From Clostridia bacterium (GTDB lineage: Bacteria > Bacillota > Clostridia > Peptostreptococcales > Anaerovoracaceae), in assembly GCA_024682015.1 (NCBI GenBank), contig JAIKZT010000075.1, positions 1-13,414 on the forward strand: 13,414 bases of DNA, in the 5' to 3' direction. Below the pieces are notes generated by a model. That model was not told the DNA's origin. It worked only from the letters and a program-made list of their open reading frames with translations, and ran no database searches. The position numbers and the translations under genes are program-made. Below are positions 5,724 to 12,908 of the stretch, piece by piece. Positions within the stretch are counted from its first letter, which is position 1; each line of letters opens with the position of its first letter.

Positions 5724-6875
5724 ATGGTCATTACCGGCGCGAAGACAACACTGCTGTACAGGCGAAGCAACACCATTGAATCCAACGCTGTTCGGGTCAT
5801 CTATGGAAGGGGTGCCATCATTACGGAGATCTATACGGATGAAGGCGTTACGGGGCATTCCATCATAACCGGCATGTCCGCCGCGAACCAGTCCGAAGAG
5901 GATTATCTGAAGTATACGCTCGATCGCGTCGTGCTGCCGATGATCATCGGAGAGGATCCGTTCAAACGCGAATACATCTGGAAGAAGCTTTTCCGGGACA
6001 CTACGAGGATAGGCCGCATGGGTGCTCCAGTCCGCGCGATCTCCGCAGTGGACATGGCCCTCTGGGATCTGGCCGGCAAGGCCTACGGCATGCCTGTCTA
6101 CAAGATGATAGGGCAGTATCGGGACGAGGTGGCCTGCTACGCTAGCGGCGGGTATTACGCGAATATCGGTGAGAACGACATTCAGATGCTGGCGGATGAG
6201 TTTCTGGAATACAAGGCCATGAATTTCAAGGCGGTCAAGATGAAGGTCGGCCGGCTGCCCGTCCGTGAGGATGTAAAGCGCGTCGCAAAGGTCAAGGAAC
6301 TCATCGGAGACGACATCATGCTCCTGGTGGACGCGAACGAAGCCTGGACGTTCAACGAGGCGCTGGAATTCGCGAGAGGCGTTGAACCGATCGGCATCGG
6401 ATGGCTGGAGGAACCCCTCGCGCCGGACGATACGATCGCCCTGAAGGAGCTCTGCTCGCGGACGAACGTGCCGATCTGCTGCGGCGAGACGGAGTACCAT
6501 AAGTGGAGCGTGAACCGCATCATCGAAGCGGGCTGTAAATACGTGAACGCGGATCTGACGAGGGTCGGCGGGATCACGGAAATGATCAAGATCGCGGGGA
6601 TCTGCCAGTTGCGGAACGTGCCGCTGGCGCCGCACAGCATCCCGGAACTGCACGTGACGATCGGCGCCTGCTTCCCCAACACGCCCTTCATCGAGTTCTG
6701 GAAAGCGGGAAGGGAAAATCAGGTGCTCTTCGACGAGCTGATGGCGCCTTCCAAGGAAAAGATGAATGTCAGGCCGGGCGTTTTAAGGCCAGTCGACGAA
6801 CCGGGACTGGGCTTGGAATTTGACCCGGATGTCATAAAAAAGTACAAAGTGGATAGTGTTCTGAGCGTAATGTAA
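5724..6875 (+). CDS. Mandelate racemase/muconate lactonizing enzyme-family protein (enolase superfamily)
   Basis: A 383-residue enzyme that would abstract the proton alpha to a carboxylate, with Mg2+ stabilising the enolate. The superfamily capping domain (1-130) includes SAVDMALWDLAGK (107-119). In the barrel, KMK (172-174) supplies the KxK base, and the metal ligands are Asp203 (VDANEAW), Glu229 (EEP) and Glu255 (GETEY). Asp277 (NADLTRVGG) and His304 (APHS) form the Asp/His pair of the mandelate racemase subgroup. With both Lys and His bases, racemisation, epimerisation or sugar-acid dehydration are all possible; the substrate cannot be read from sequence. The ATG has an excellent site, AAAGGAGG, 6 nt upstream. 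It is the first gene of the cassette and is followed after 10 nt by the TRAP binding protein, which suggests it acts on the imported acid. Confidence 0.9.
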   Translation: MVITGAKTTLLYRRSNTIESNAVRVIYGRGAIITEIYTDEGVTGHSIITGMSAANQSEEDYLKYTLDRVVLPMIIGEDPFKREYIWKKLFRDTTRIGRMGAPVRAISAVDMALWDLAGKAYGMPVYKMIGQYRDEVACYASGGYYANIGENDIQMLADEFLEYKAMNFKAVKMKVGRLPVREDVKRVAKVKELIGDDIMLLVDANEAWTFNEALEFARGVEPIGIGWLEEPLAPDDTIALKELCSRTNVPICCGETEYHKWSVNRIIEAGCKYVNADLTRVGGITEMIKIAGICQLRNVPLAPHSIPELHVTIGACFPNTPFIEFWKAGRENQVLFDELMAPSKEKMNVRPGVLRPVDEPGLGLEFDPDVIKKYKVDSVLSVM

Positions 6876-6885
6876 GGAGGACAAC

Positions 6886-7956
6886 ATGAAAAAAATCGTT
6901 AGCCTGCTCCTGGCCATGGCCATGATCTTCTGCCTGGCAGCCTGCACGAGCAGCAGCAATGAACCCGCTGCGCCAGCCGAACCGAGCCAGCCCGCGGAAA
7001 CCAGCGAACCCGCAGCTCCGGCTGAACCGGCCGAGGAACTGCCCATCACCGGACAGAAGGATACCCTGTACCTGTCCATGGGTACTTCTTCCATCGGCGG
7101 CTCGTCCTACGTCGTAGGCGGCGGCCTGTCAAAGCTCTTCAATGAGCACATTCCCGGCCTGGATGTTGCCGTCGAAGTTACCGGCGGACCGCAGACCAAC
7201 CTGGAACTGATGGACCAGGGCGATGCGGAAATGGGCCTCATCACCGCGTGGGCAGCCATGCAGGCTTGGAATAACGAAGGCTGGGCCACCCACGAGATGC
7301 GCAATCACAGAACGGTCGCTCCGCTGTGGTGCTCTTATTTCTACATCGTGACCAGAGCGGACAGCCCGGTCAACACGCTGGCGGACATCAACGGCATGAA
7401 CGTTGCGGCCGGTTCTCCCGGTTCTTCTTCCGACCTGATCGCGACAGAACTCATCGACTTCTTCGGCCTGACCCCGAAGAGCTATTCCCCGCTGACGGCT
7501 GACGCCCAGAAGGACGGCTTCCGCGACGGTACGCTCGATTGCATCTTCATCGTCAACGGCAATCCGTCTCCGGCCCTTACGGACCTGCAGACCACGAACG
7601 AGCTGAAGTTCATCCGGTTCACCGATGAGGAAATGGCCAAGATCAAGGCCGAAAAGAGCTATTGGGGCTGGAGCACCATCGCTGCAGGCGACTATGAGGA
7701 TCTGACCGAAGATTACGATGCCATCGCCCTGTATCAGCTGCTGTATGTCGATAAGGATCTGCCCGACACGCTCGTTTACGAGATGACCAAGGAGATCTTC
7801 GAGTATCACGACGATCTGGTCAACGTCGACCAGGGCCTGAAGGATTCCAAGATCGAAAAGATCGACACCGCAACGACTCCGCTGCACCCCGGCGCCTACC
7901 AGTACTATGTGGAGCAGGGTATCGCGGTTCCCGATGCCGGCATGCCGATCGACTAA
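6886..7956 (+). CDS. TAXI-family TRAP transporter substrate-binding lipoprotein
   Basis: A 356-residue extracytoplasmic binding protein. The signal peptide ends in the lipobox LAAC with Cys20. A flexible linker rich in Pro, Glu and Ala (about 25-51) tethers the domain to the membrane. The TAXI-type N-terminal block (LSMGTSSIGGSSYVVGGGL, 63-81) and C-terminal block (LHPGAYQYYVEQGI, 333-346) are both intact. TAXI proteins bind small carboxylates such as glutamate or dicarboxylates and work with fused TRAP permeases, which is what the next gene encodes. The start lies 10 nt after the preceding stop with AAGGAGG. A stable hairpin follows the stop, which may favour higher levels of this protein than of the permease. 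Confidence 0.93.
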   Translation: MKKIVSLLLAMAMIFCLAACTSSSNEPAAPAEPSQPAETSEPAAPAEPAEELPITGQKDTLYLSMGTSSIGGSSYVVGGGLSKLFNEHIPGLDVAVEVTGGPQTNLELMDQGDAEMGLITAWAAMQAWNNEGWATHEMRNHRTVAPLWCSYFYIVTRADSPVNTLADINGMNVAAGSPGSSSDLIATELIDFFGLTPKSYSPLTADAQKDGFRDGTLDCIFIVNGNPSPALTDLQTTNELKFIRFTDEEMAKIKAEKSYWGWSTIAAGDYEDLTEDYDAIALYQLLYVDKDLPDTLVYEMTKEIFEYHDDLVNVDQGLKDSKIEKIDTATTPLHPGAYQYYVEQGIAVPDAGMPID

Positions 7957-7982
7957 CACCCACAGATAATCCCGTACATCCC

Positions 7983-8008
7983 GGTGCAGAGGCGTAAGCC
8001 TCTGCACC
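7983..8008 (+). other. Stable intercistronic hairpin between binding protein and permease genes
   Basis: GGTGCAGAGGC (7983-7993) and GCCTCTGCACC (7998-8008) form a perfect 11-bp stem closed by a GTAA loop, which fits the GNRA tetraloop pattern. It is followed only by AGTTTC, too short a U-tract for an efficient terminator. The likely role is protection of the upstream binding-protein mRNA or partial termination, giving excess binding protein over permease. It ends just before the permease ribosome binding site (CAGGAG). Confidence 0.75.
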
Positions 8009-8026
8009 AGTTTCAGGAGAAGACCC

Positions 8027-9964
8027 ATGTCACTTTTCAACAGAAAGCCAAAGCGCGAAAAGACTCTCGAAGAGTTGGAAAATGAAGGCCTTCCCAAGCG
8101 AACGCTCGAAGGCTGGGAAAAGAAACTGTTTTATTTCGTCGGACTTGCGATGACGCTTTTCCACATTTACTGTCTCGCGATCTCTCCGACCAATCCGTGG
8201 ATCCTTTACTGCGGACACGTTGCCTTCGGGTTTACGCTCTGCTTTGCGACGAACTGCATGTTCAAATCGTCGAGCCGCACGAAGGTGCCCTGGTACGACT
8301 GGCTGTTCATGGCCGCAGTCTGGGCATGCGTCGTGTACATCATCATGAACCTGCAGGATCTGTACTACCGCATCGGCGTACGGCCAACGACGGGAGATGT
8401 GATCGTAGGCGTTGTCATGGTGCTGCTCGTCCTGGAGATCTGCCGCAGGACCTGCGGGAACATCCTTCCATGCATCGCAATCATCTTCCTGCTGTATGCG
8501 CGGTTTGGCCGCTACATTCCGGGCATGCTCGGCCACAGGGGCTTTACCTGGCAGCGCATTTTCAGCTTCATGATCAGCCTGGACGGCATTTTCAGCACCC
8601 CGATGAGCGCTTCCGCCTCGATGGTCTTTCTGTTCATCGTGTTCGGCGCGTTCCTGGATAAGTCCGGTTCGGGCAACTTCTTCATGCAGAGCGCCTTGGG
8701 GCTTGCCGGCAAATACAGAGGCGGTCCCGCAAAGGTCGCCGTCATCTCTTCCGCGCTGTTCGGCACGGTCTCCGGCAATTCCGTCGCCAACGTCGTGTCG
8801 ACGGGCAGCCTCACCATCCCCATGATGAAGGATACCGGGTACAAGCCCCATTTTGCCGGCGCCGTAGAAGCGACGGCTTCCACGGGCGGACAGATCATGC
8901 CGCCCATTCTGGGTTCCGCCGCCTTCATCATGTCGGCGCTGATCGGCGTGGCGTACAAGCGCATCATCGGCGCGGCTCTCATCCCGGCGATCCTGTATTT
9001 CCTGACGGTCTTCGTGATGATCGACCTGGAAGCGGTCAAAAACGACCTGAAGGGGCTGCCGGAGGATAAGGTGCCAAAACTGAAGGTGATCATGAAGAAG
9101 GAAGGGTATCTGCTCCTGCCGCTGGTCGTGCTCATCGTCTGCCTGACGGTCTTCAACACGTCCACCATTCGCGCGGCGCTCTGGGGCATGCTGACCTGCT
9201 TCCTCGTATCGATGCCCAACAAGGAGACCCGCATGAGCCCGAAAGGCGTGTGTGATGCGTTTTCCAAAGGCGCCTTCAACGCGGTAAGCGTCGTTTCCGC
9301 CTGCGGTACTGCCGGCATCGTCATCGGCGTCCTGTCTCTGACAGGCACTGGCCTGAAGTTCGCGACCGCGATCATCACGCTGGCACAGGGGCAGCTCTGG
9401 CTGGCGCTCATCCTGACCATGGTCTGCTGCGTCGTGCTGGGCATGGGGCTTCCGACGACCGCCTCGTACATGATCTGCGCCGCGATCACGGCTCCGGCGC
9501 TGACCACCATGGGCCTGACCCCGCTGGCGGCTCACATGTTCATCTTCTACTTCGCGGCTATCTCCGCGATCACCCCGCCGGTCGCCATGGCCGCTTATGC
9601 CGCAGCCAGCATCGCGCAGGATTCCCCGATGAAGATCGCGTTTACTGCCTGTAAAGTGGGTATTACCGCCTTCATCGTGCCGTACGCGTTCTGCTACGGA
9701 CCGTCCCTGCTGGGTGAGGGCAGCTTCGGCGCCATCGCCCTGACGCTGACGTCGGCCGTCCTGGGATGCCTCATGCTCTGCTTTGCGCTGCAGGGTCATT
9801 ATTTCAAAACAAAACTGAATCTTGTCCAGATGGGTCTGTTCCTGGCTGCCAGCATCTGCCTGATCGCCGCCGGAACGATGACGGACCTGATCGGACTTGC
9901 CATCGGCGCAGTCGATTTTGTCTGGATCTTCCTCATGAAAAAGAAAGCGATAAAAGAGGTTTAA
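8027..9964 (+). CDS. TRAP transporter permease, fused small (4TM) and large (12TM) subunits
   Basis: A 645-residue polytopic protein combining the DctQ-like and DctM-like subunits, the form usually paired with TAXI binding proteins. A charged cytoplasmic N-terminus (1-30) is followed by about four membrane segments (roughly 33-158) and then the large subunit. Conserved large-subunit motifs are FGTVSGNSVANV (245-256), TGGQIMPP (286-293), LGMGLPTTASY (471-481) and ITPPVA (515-520). Transport is expected to be Na+ or H+ driven uptake of a carboxylate. The ATG has AGGAG nearby, and the downstream lyase starts 3 nt after its stop. Length is at the usual value for fused TRAP permeases; no break is visible. 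Confidence 0.95.
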   Translation: MSLFNRKPKREKTLEELENEGLPKRTLEGWEKKLFYFVGLAMTLFHIYCLAISPTNPWILYCGHVAFGFTLCFATNCMFKSSSRTKVPWYDWLFMAAVWACVVYIIMNLQDLYYRIGVRPTTGDVIVGVVMVLLVLEICRRTCGNILPCIAIIFLLYARFGRYIPGMLGHRGFTWQRIFSFMISLDGIFSTPMSASASMVFLFIVFGAFLDKSGSGNFFMQSALGLAGKYRGGPAKVAVISSALFGTVSGNSVANVVSTGSLTIPMMKDTGYKPHFAGAVEATASTGGQIMPPILGSAAFIMSALIGVAYKRIIGAALIPAILYFLTVFVMIDLEAVKNDLKGLPEDKVPKLKVIMKKEGYLLLPLVVLIVCLTVFNTSTIRAALWGMLTCFLVSMPNKETRMSPKGVCDAFSKGAFNAVSVVSACGTAGIVIGVLSLTGTGLKFATAIITLAQGQLWLALILTMVCCVVLGMGLPTTASYMICAAITAPALTTMGLTPLAAHMFIFYFAAISAITPPVAMAAYAAASIAQDSPMKIAFTACKVGITAFIVPYAFCYGPSLLGEGSFGAIALTLTSAVLGCLMLCFALQGHYFKTKLNLVQMGLFLAASICLIAAGTMTDLIGLAIGAVDFVWIFLMKKKAIKEV

Positions 9965-9967
9965 CTT

Positions 9968-11455
9968 ATGCGTGAACGTTTAACGATGCCGCCTTCGGAG
10001 ATGTATTACAAGTATCTGATCCAGCCCTACATCGACGACGACAACAGATTATCCTTCTATAATCAGATCCAGATGAACCTGACCCATGCCATGATGCTCT
10101 CCAAGCAGGGGATCATCAGCGACGACACGGCGAAGGCCCTCGTCCGCTGTCTGCTGGACATGAACGCGGAGGGGCCGTCTTCCGTGCAGATCTGGAAGGA
10201 AGAGGACGATTATTACGCCAATTTCGAGCGGAACATCATCAACCGGGTCGGAAAGGAGATCGGCGGACAGCTTCACACAGGCCGCTCCAGAAACGACCTC
10301 GGCTCCACGCTCGCCCGTATGAACGTGCGCGATAATCTCGTCAACATGATCCCTCTGGTCCTGGACCTGCAGCACACGCTGCTGGAATTCGCGGAGAAGT
10401 ACGCGGATCAGGTGATGACCGGGTATACGCATATGCAGCCCGCCCAGCCCATTACGCTCGGATACTATTTCAGCGCGATCGCGGAAGCGCTCGAACGGGA
10501 CGTGCAGAGGCTCTTGGCGGCTTATGACAGAATGAACTACTGCACTCTGGGTTCCGGCGCGTCCTTCGGCACGTCCTTCCCCCTGGACAGACAGATCACG
10601 GCGAAGGATCTGGGCTTCTATGGTCCCGTTCACAACACGATGGACGCGGTCGTTACGAGGGATTATCTGCTGGAGATCATGGCGGACTTCTCCATCCTGG
10701 CCTCCACGCTGTCCCGCATGGCGACGGACATGTATCAGTGGACTATGGACGAGTTTGCCTACATGGAAGTGTCCGATTCCATGGCGGCAAGCAGCTCCAT
10801 CATGCCTCAGAAGAAGAATCCTGCGGCGCTGGAATACATCCGCGCCAAGAGCGCCCATCTGGCAGCCGGTTACGTGGACATCTTCATGGCGCTGAAGGGC
10901 ACCGCTTTCATCCACAGCCGGGAAGGCGCGGGCGAGACGTTGCACTATTACTGGGATGCCTCTCTGCAGCTGGAAGCGATCCTTCACCTGATGAAGGATA
11001 CGCTCCTGTCCTCGAAGTTCAAACCCCAGAACATGGAGCGGGTCAACCAGAACTTCTGCACGGTCACCGAGCTGGCCGATGCGCTCGTGAAGGAAGAGGG
11101 ACTGCCGTTCCGTTCCGCGCACGGCATCGTGGGCAAGTGCGTGCAGGCGACGTACAACAATGGGCTGAAGTGCACGGACATCACGAAGGAAGTGATGGAA
11201 AAGGCTTCTCTCGATGAGATCGGCCGGGTCATCTCCTGGGATACGGAGCGGATCCAGGAAGCTCTTTCCGCGAGGCGTTCCGTAGAGGGCAAGGATCACT
11301 GCTACGGCGCGCCGTCTCCGGCGGAAACGCTGCGGATGGCCGCGGAAATGCGGGAGCATCTGGCGGATTTCGAGGGCGGCTATGCCGAGCGTACGGAAGC
11401 GCTTGACGCAGCGAAGAAAGCCTTGTTTGACAAAGCTGAACAATACTGCGGGTGA
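9968..11455 (+). CDS. Argininosuccinate lyase-superfamily enzyme (fumarase/aspartase fold), substrate uncertain
   Basis: A 495-residue member of the family whose enzymes cleave C-N or C-O bonds by beta-elimination, usually releasing fumarate. Motifs seen are HTGRSRND (103-110), TGYTHMQPAQP (151-161) with His155, GSGASFGTSFPLDR (195-208), and the mobile catalytic loop SSSIMPQKKNP (275-285) with the active-site Ser. These are close to true argininosuccinate lyase (ArgH), but the protein is longer than the usual roughly 460 residues. No other arginine gene is nearby, and it is the last gene of a TRAP catabolic cassette. I therefore expect a catabolic lyase acting on an N-substituted aspartate-like acid, though an ArgH role cannot be excluded. 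The start is 3 nt after the permease stop with GAGG upstream; an alternative ATG lies at 9986. A terminator follows. Confidence 0.85.
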   Translation: MRERLTMPPSEMYYKYLIQPYIDDDNRLSFYNQIQMNLTHAMMLSKQGIISDDTAKALVRCLLDMNAEGPSSVQIWKEEDDYYANFERNIINRVGKEIGGQLHTGRSRNDLGSTLARMNVRDNLVNMIPLVLDLQHTLLEFAEKYADQVMTGYTHMQPAQPITLGYYFSAIAEALERDVQRLLAAYDRMNYCTLGSGASFGTSFPLDRQITAKDLGFYGPVHNTMDAVVTRDYLLEIMADFSILASTLSRMATDMYQWTMDEFAYMEVSDSMAASSSIMPQKKNPAALEYIRAKSAHLAAGYVDIFMALKGTAFIHSREGAGETLHYYWDASLQLEAILHLMKDTLLSSKFKPQNMERVNQNFCTVTELADALVKEEGLPFRSAHGIVGKCVQATYNNGLKCTDITKEVMEKASLDEIGRVISWDTERIQEALSARRSVEGKDHCYGAPSPAETLRMAAEMREHLADFEGGYAERTEALDAAKKALFDKAEQYCG

Positions 11456-11478
11456 TTTCTGATTTTTTTCCTCCGCTT

Positions 11479-11509
11479 AAGGCCGTCTCAGCATCAGACG
11501 GCCTTTTTT
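11479..11509 (+). terminator. Intrinsic terminator ending the TRAP/lyase cassette
   Basis: AAGGCCGTCT (11479-11488) pairs perfectly with AGACGGCCTT (11496-11505) across a 7-nt loop and runs into a T6 tract. This is the strongest terminator in the window and separates the cassette from the regulator gene. Confidence 0.93.
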
Positions 11510-11516
11510 CGAACAC

Positions 11517-11546
11517 TTGCGGCCAACTCTGCAGATATGATAGAAT
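11517..11546 (+). promoter_or_regulatory. Promoter of the GntR-family regulator gene
   Basis: TTGCGG (11517-11522) and TAGAAT (11541-11546) are 18 bp apart; the -10 matches 5/6. It begins just after the cassette terminator, so the regulator is expressed independently. I found no copy of the 16-bp palindrome at 5643-5658 here, which argues against simple autorepression through that site. Confidence 0.6.
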
Positions 11547-11576
11547 AATGGCACTGTTTTGTAACAAGGTGTGTGT

Positions 11577-12308
11577 ATGAAGATCCAAATATCCGATATC
11601 AAGGGCGCATTGAGCAAAGAGCCGGGCATTTCTCTGTATTATCAGGTCGAGACGTTCCTGTCCGATAAGATCCGAAGCGGCGAATGGCGGGTAGGGGACC
11701 AGATCCCCACGGAACAGGAATTGTCCGAAAAGCTGAACGTCAGTCGCGCGACGGTGCGGCAGGCGTTCCAGCAGCTGGCGCAGAAGGGCATGCTGGAAAG
11801 AAAGCACGGCGCGGGAACATTTGTCGCGAACCCTGCGCAGCCGGAGGAGTTTATCTCTTTGACGTATCCGGAAAAGCTGGGCGGGCGCCATCTGCTGATC
11901 GACAATCACCTGGAGCCCTGCAGCTCCTACATGTCCCAGTTCCTGGGCGTTCCGGCGGGAACGATCGTGGGGGTCAACCGGCAGCTGCGCGTGTTCAACG
12001 ACGATACGATCGCGGCGATCGAGAATCGCTACCTCAATCTGGAGTTTGGTTCTCTGCCGGAAGAGACTGAAACGGTCGGCACGTTCGCCGAGTACATGCG
12101 AAAGAGCCTGAACGTGGACTTCACCTGCGTCCGGAGCATTCTGGAGCCTGTTCTGCTCACCGCGGAAGAGGCGAAACTTTTGGGCGAAAAGGAGGGTGAC
12201 CCGGCTCTGATGGTCATCCGCGTCTACTGCACGTATCAGGATAAGCCCGTATACGTTACGAAGAACATCACCCGTGCATCCATCTGCAAATATCTCATCA
12301 TTCGTTAG
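11577..12308 (+). CDS. GntR-family transcriptional regulator, HutC/FarR type with UTRA domain
   Basis: A 243-residue repressor-type regulator. The N-terminal winged helix (about 18-84) contains the family helix-turn-helix PTEQELSEKLNVSRATVR (44-61) and the wing GAGTFV (78-83). The rest (about 92-240) is the UTRA effector domain, including the typical ending PVYVTKNITRASICKYL. HutC-type GntR proteins bind palindromes as dimers and are released by a substrate or metabolite of the pathway they control. Position next to the TRAP/lyase cassette makes that cassette the likely target. I prefer ATG 11577 because AAGG (11566-11569) is well spaced from it; GTG 11571 is in frame but overlaps that site. 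Confidence 0.9.
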   Translation: MKIQISDIKGALSKEPGISLYYQVETFLSDKIRSGEWRVGDQIPTEQELSEKLNVSRATVRQAFQQLAQKGMLERKHGAGTFVANPAQPEEFISLTYPEKLGGRHLLIDNHLEPCSSYMSQFLGVPAGTIVGVNRQLRVFNDDTIAAIENRYLNLEFGSLPEETETVGTFAEYMRKSLNVDFTCVRSILEPVLLTAEEAKLLGEKEGDPALMVIRVYCTYQDKPVYVTKNITRASICKYLIIR

Positions 12309-12317
12309 AAATTGTGC

Positions 12318-12346
12318 TTGCATTTCTGCGGATGTATCTGTATACT
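12318..12346 (+). promoter_or_regulatory. Promoter of rpsT
   Basis: TTGCAT (12318-12323) and TATACT (12341-12346) are 17 bp apart, with a 5/6 -10 match. Transcription would start about 30 nt ahead of rpsT. It lies 9 nt after the gntR stop with no terminator visible between them, so some read-through from gntR is possible. Confidence 0.75.
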
Positions 12347-12382
12347 ATACGGGTGATATTTTGTAAAGTGGGGTGAATAAGA

Positions 12383-12652
12383 ATGGCAAATATCAAGTCT
12401 GCTAAGAAAAGAATTGGCATCATCGAGAAGAAGACGGCGGTCAACAGACGCGTCAAGAACAGCCTGAAGGGCATCATCAAGGGTTTTGAGAGAGCCCTCT
12501 CCGCTAACGATTTCGATGCGGCCAAGGAAAAGCTTGCACTGGCAGAAAAGAAACTTATGAAGGCTGCTTCCAAGGGAACCATCCACAAGAACGCGGCTTC
12601 CAGAAAGGTTTCGAGACTTACCAAGGCCTTCAACAAGGCTAAGGCACAGTAA
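12383..12652 (+). CDS. rpsT: 30S ribosomal protein S20
   Basis: An 89-residue, strongly basic, largely helical protein that binds 16S rRNA early in 30S assembly. The N-terminus MANIKSAKKRI is typical, and the body has the NRRVKNSLK and HKNAASRKVSRL blocks of the family, ending in KAFNKAKAQ. Length is normal. The ribosome binding site is GTGGGGTG (12368-12375), 7 nt before the ATG. It is a single-gene unit with its own promoter and terminator. Confidence 0.97.
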   Translation: MANIKSAKKRIGIIEKKTAVNRRVKNSLKGIIKGFERALSANDFDAAKEKLALAEKKLMKAASKGTIHKNAASRKVSRLTKAFNKAKAQ

Positions 12653-12690
12653 TCTCACCCGTCCCCACACCCGCATAAGTTAAATGCGAT

Positions 12691-12718
12691 AAAAACCCGG
12701 AGTGTCTCCCGGGTTTTT
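12691..12718 (+). terminator. Intrinsic terminator after rpsT
   Basis: AAAAACCCG (12691-12699) pairs with CGGGTTTTT (12710-12718); G12700-C12709 and an inner pair or two extend the stem. The A-tract and T-tract on the two arms make it potentially bidirectional. It starts 38 nt after the S20 stop. Confidence 0.88.
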
Positions 12719-12724
12719 GCTTTT

Positions 12725-12753
12725 TTGCGGAGGCTTCTTATTTATGATATAAT
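12725..12753 (+). promoter_or_regulatory. Promoter of lepA
   Basis: TTGCGG (12725-12730) and a perfect -10 TATAAT (12748-12753) are separated by 17 bp. Transcription should begin near 12760, leaving a 5' leader of about 150 nt ahead of lepA. Confidence 0.8.
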
Positions 12754-12854
12754 AATATGATTAATCATACGTGTATGGATTTTTTAAATGAACTGCGAAT
12801 AGACCCCCGCAGGCGAATTGGACATTAAACGCCATCAGAAGGCTGAAGGGGTAG

Positions 12855-12879
12855 CCGCAAGGAGGCTCATGGCTTGCGG
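12855..12879 (+). other. Hairpin in the lepA leader
   Basis: CCGCAAG (12855-12861) and CTTGCGG (12873-12879) form a perfect 7-bp stem with an 11-nt loop, 30 nt before the start codon. GGCT/AGCC (12841-12844 with 12853-12856) and ACCCC/GGGGT (12803-12807 with 12848-12852) could add alternative pairings. It matches no riboswitch class that I recognise and lacks a U-tract. Confidence 0.4.
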
Positions 12880-12908
12880 ACAGGACCACGTAGACAAGGA
12901 AAAGAATT

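Noticed and set aside
5536..5868. Open frame crossing the terminator, promoter and start of the racemase-family gene
   Set aside because: It runs through a terminator and a promoter, lacks a ribosome binding site, and overlaps the clearly coding frame that starts at 5724.
8030..9799. Long open frame on the minus strand (589 codons) opposite the TRAP permease gene
   Set aside because: It is the codon-position shadow of a GC-rich + strand gene. Its translation is rich in Arg, His, Asp and Gln with no recognisable domain, while the + strand protein has all TRAP motifs. The same applies to the long minus-strand frames at 244-1206, 1121-2479, 5652-6653, 10049-11443 and 11229-12323.
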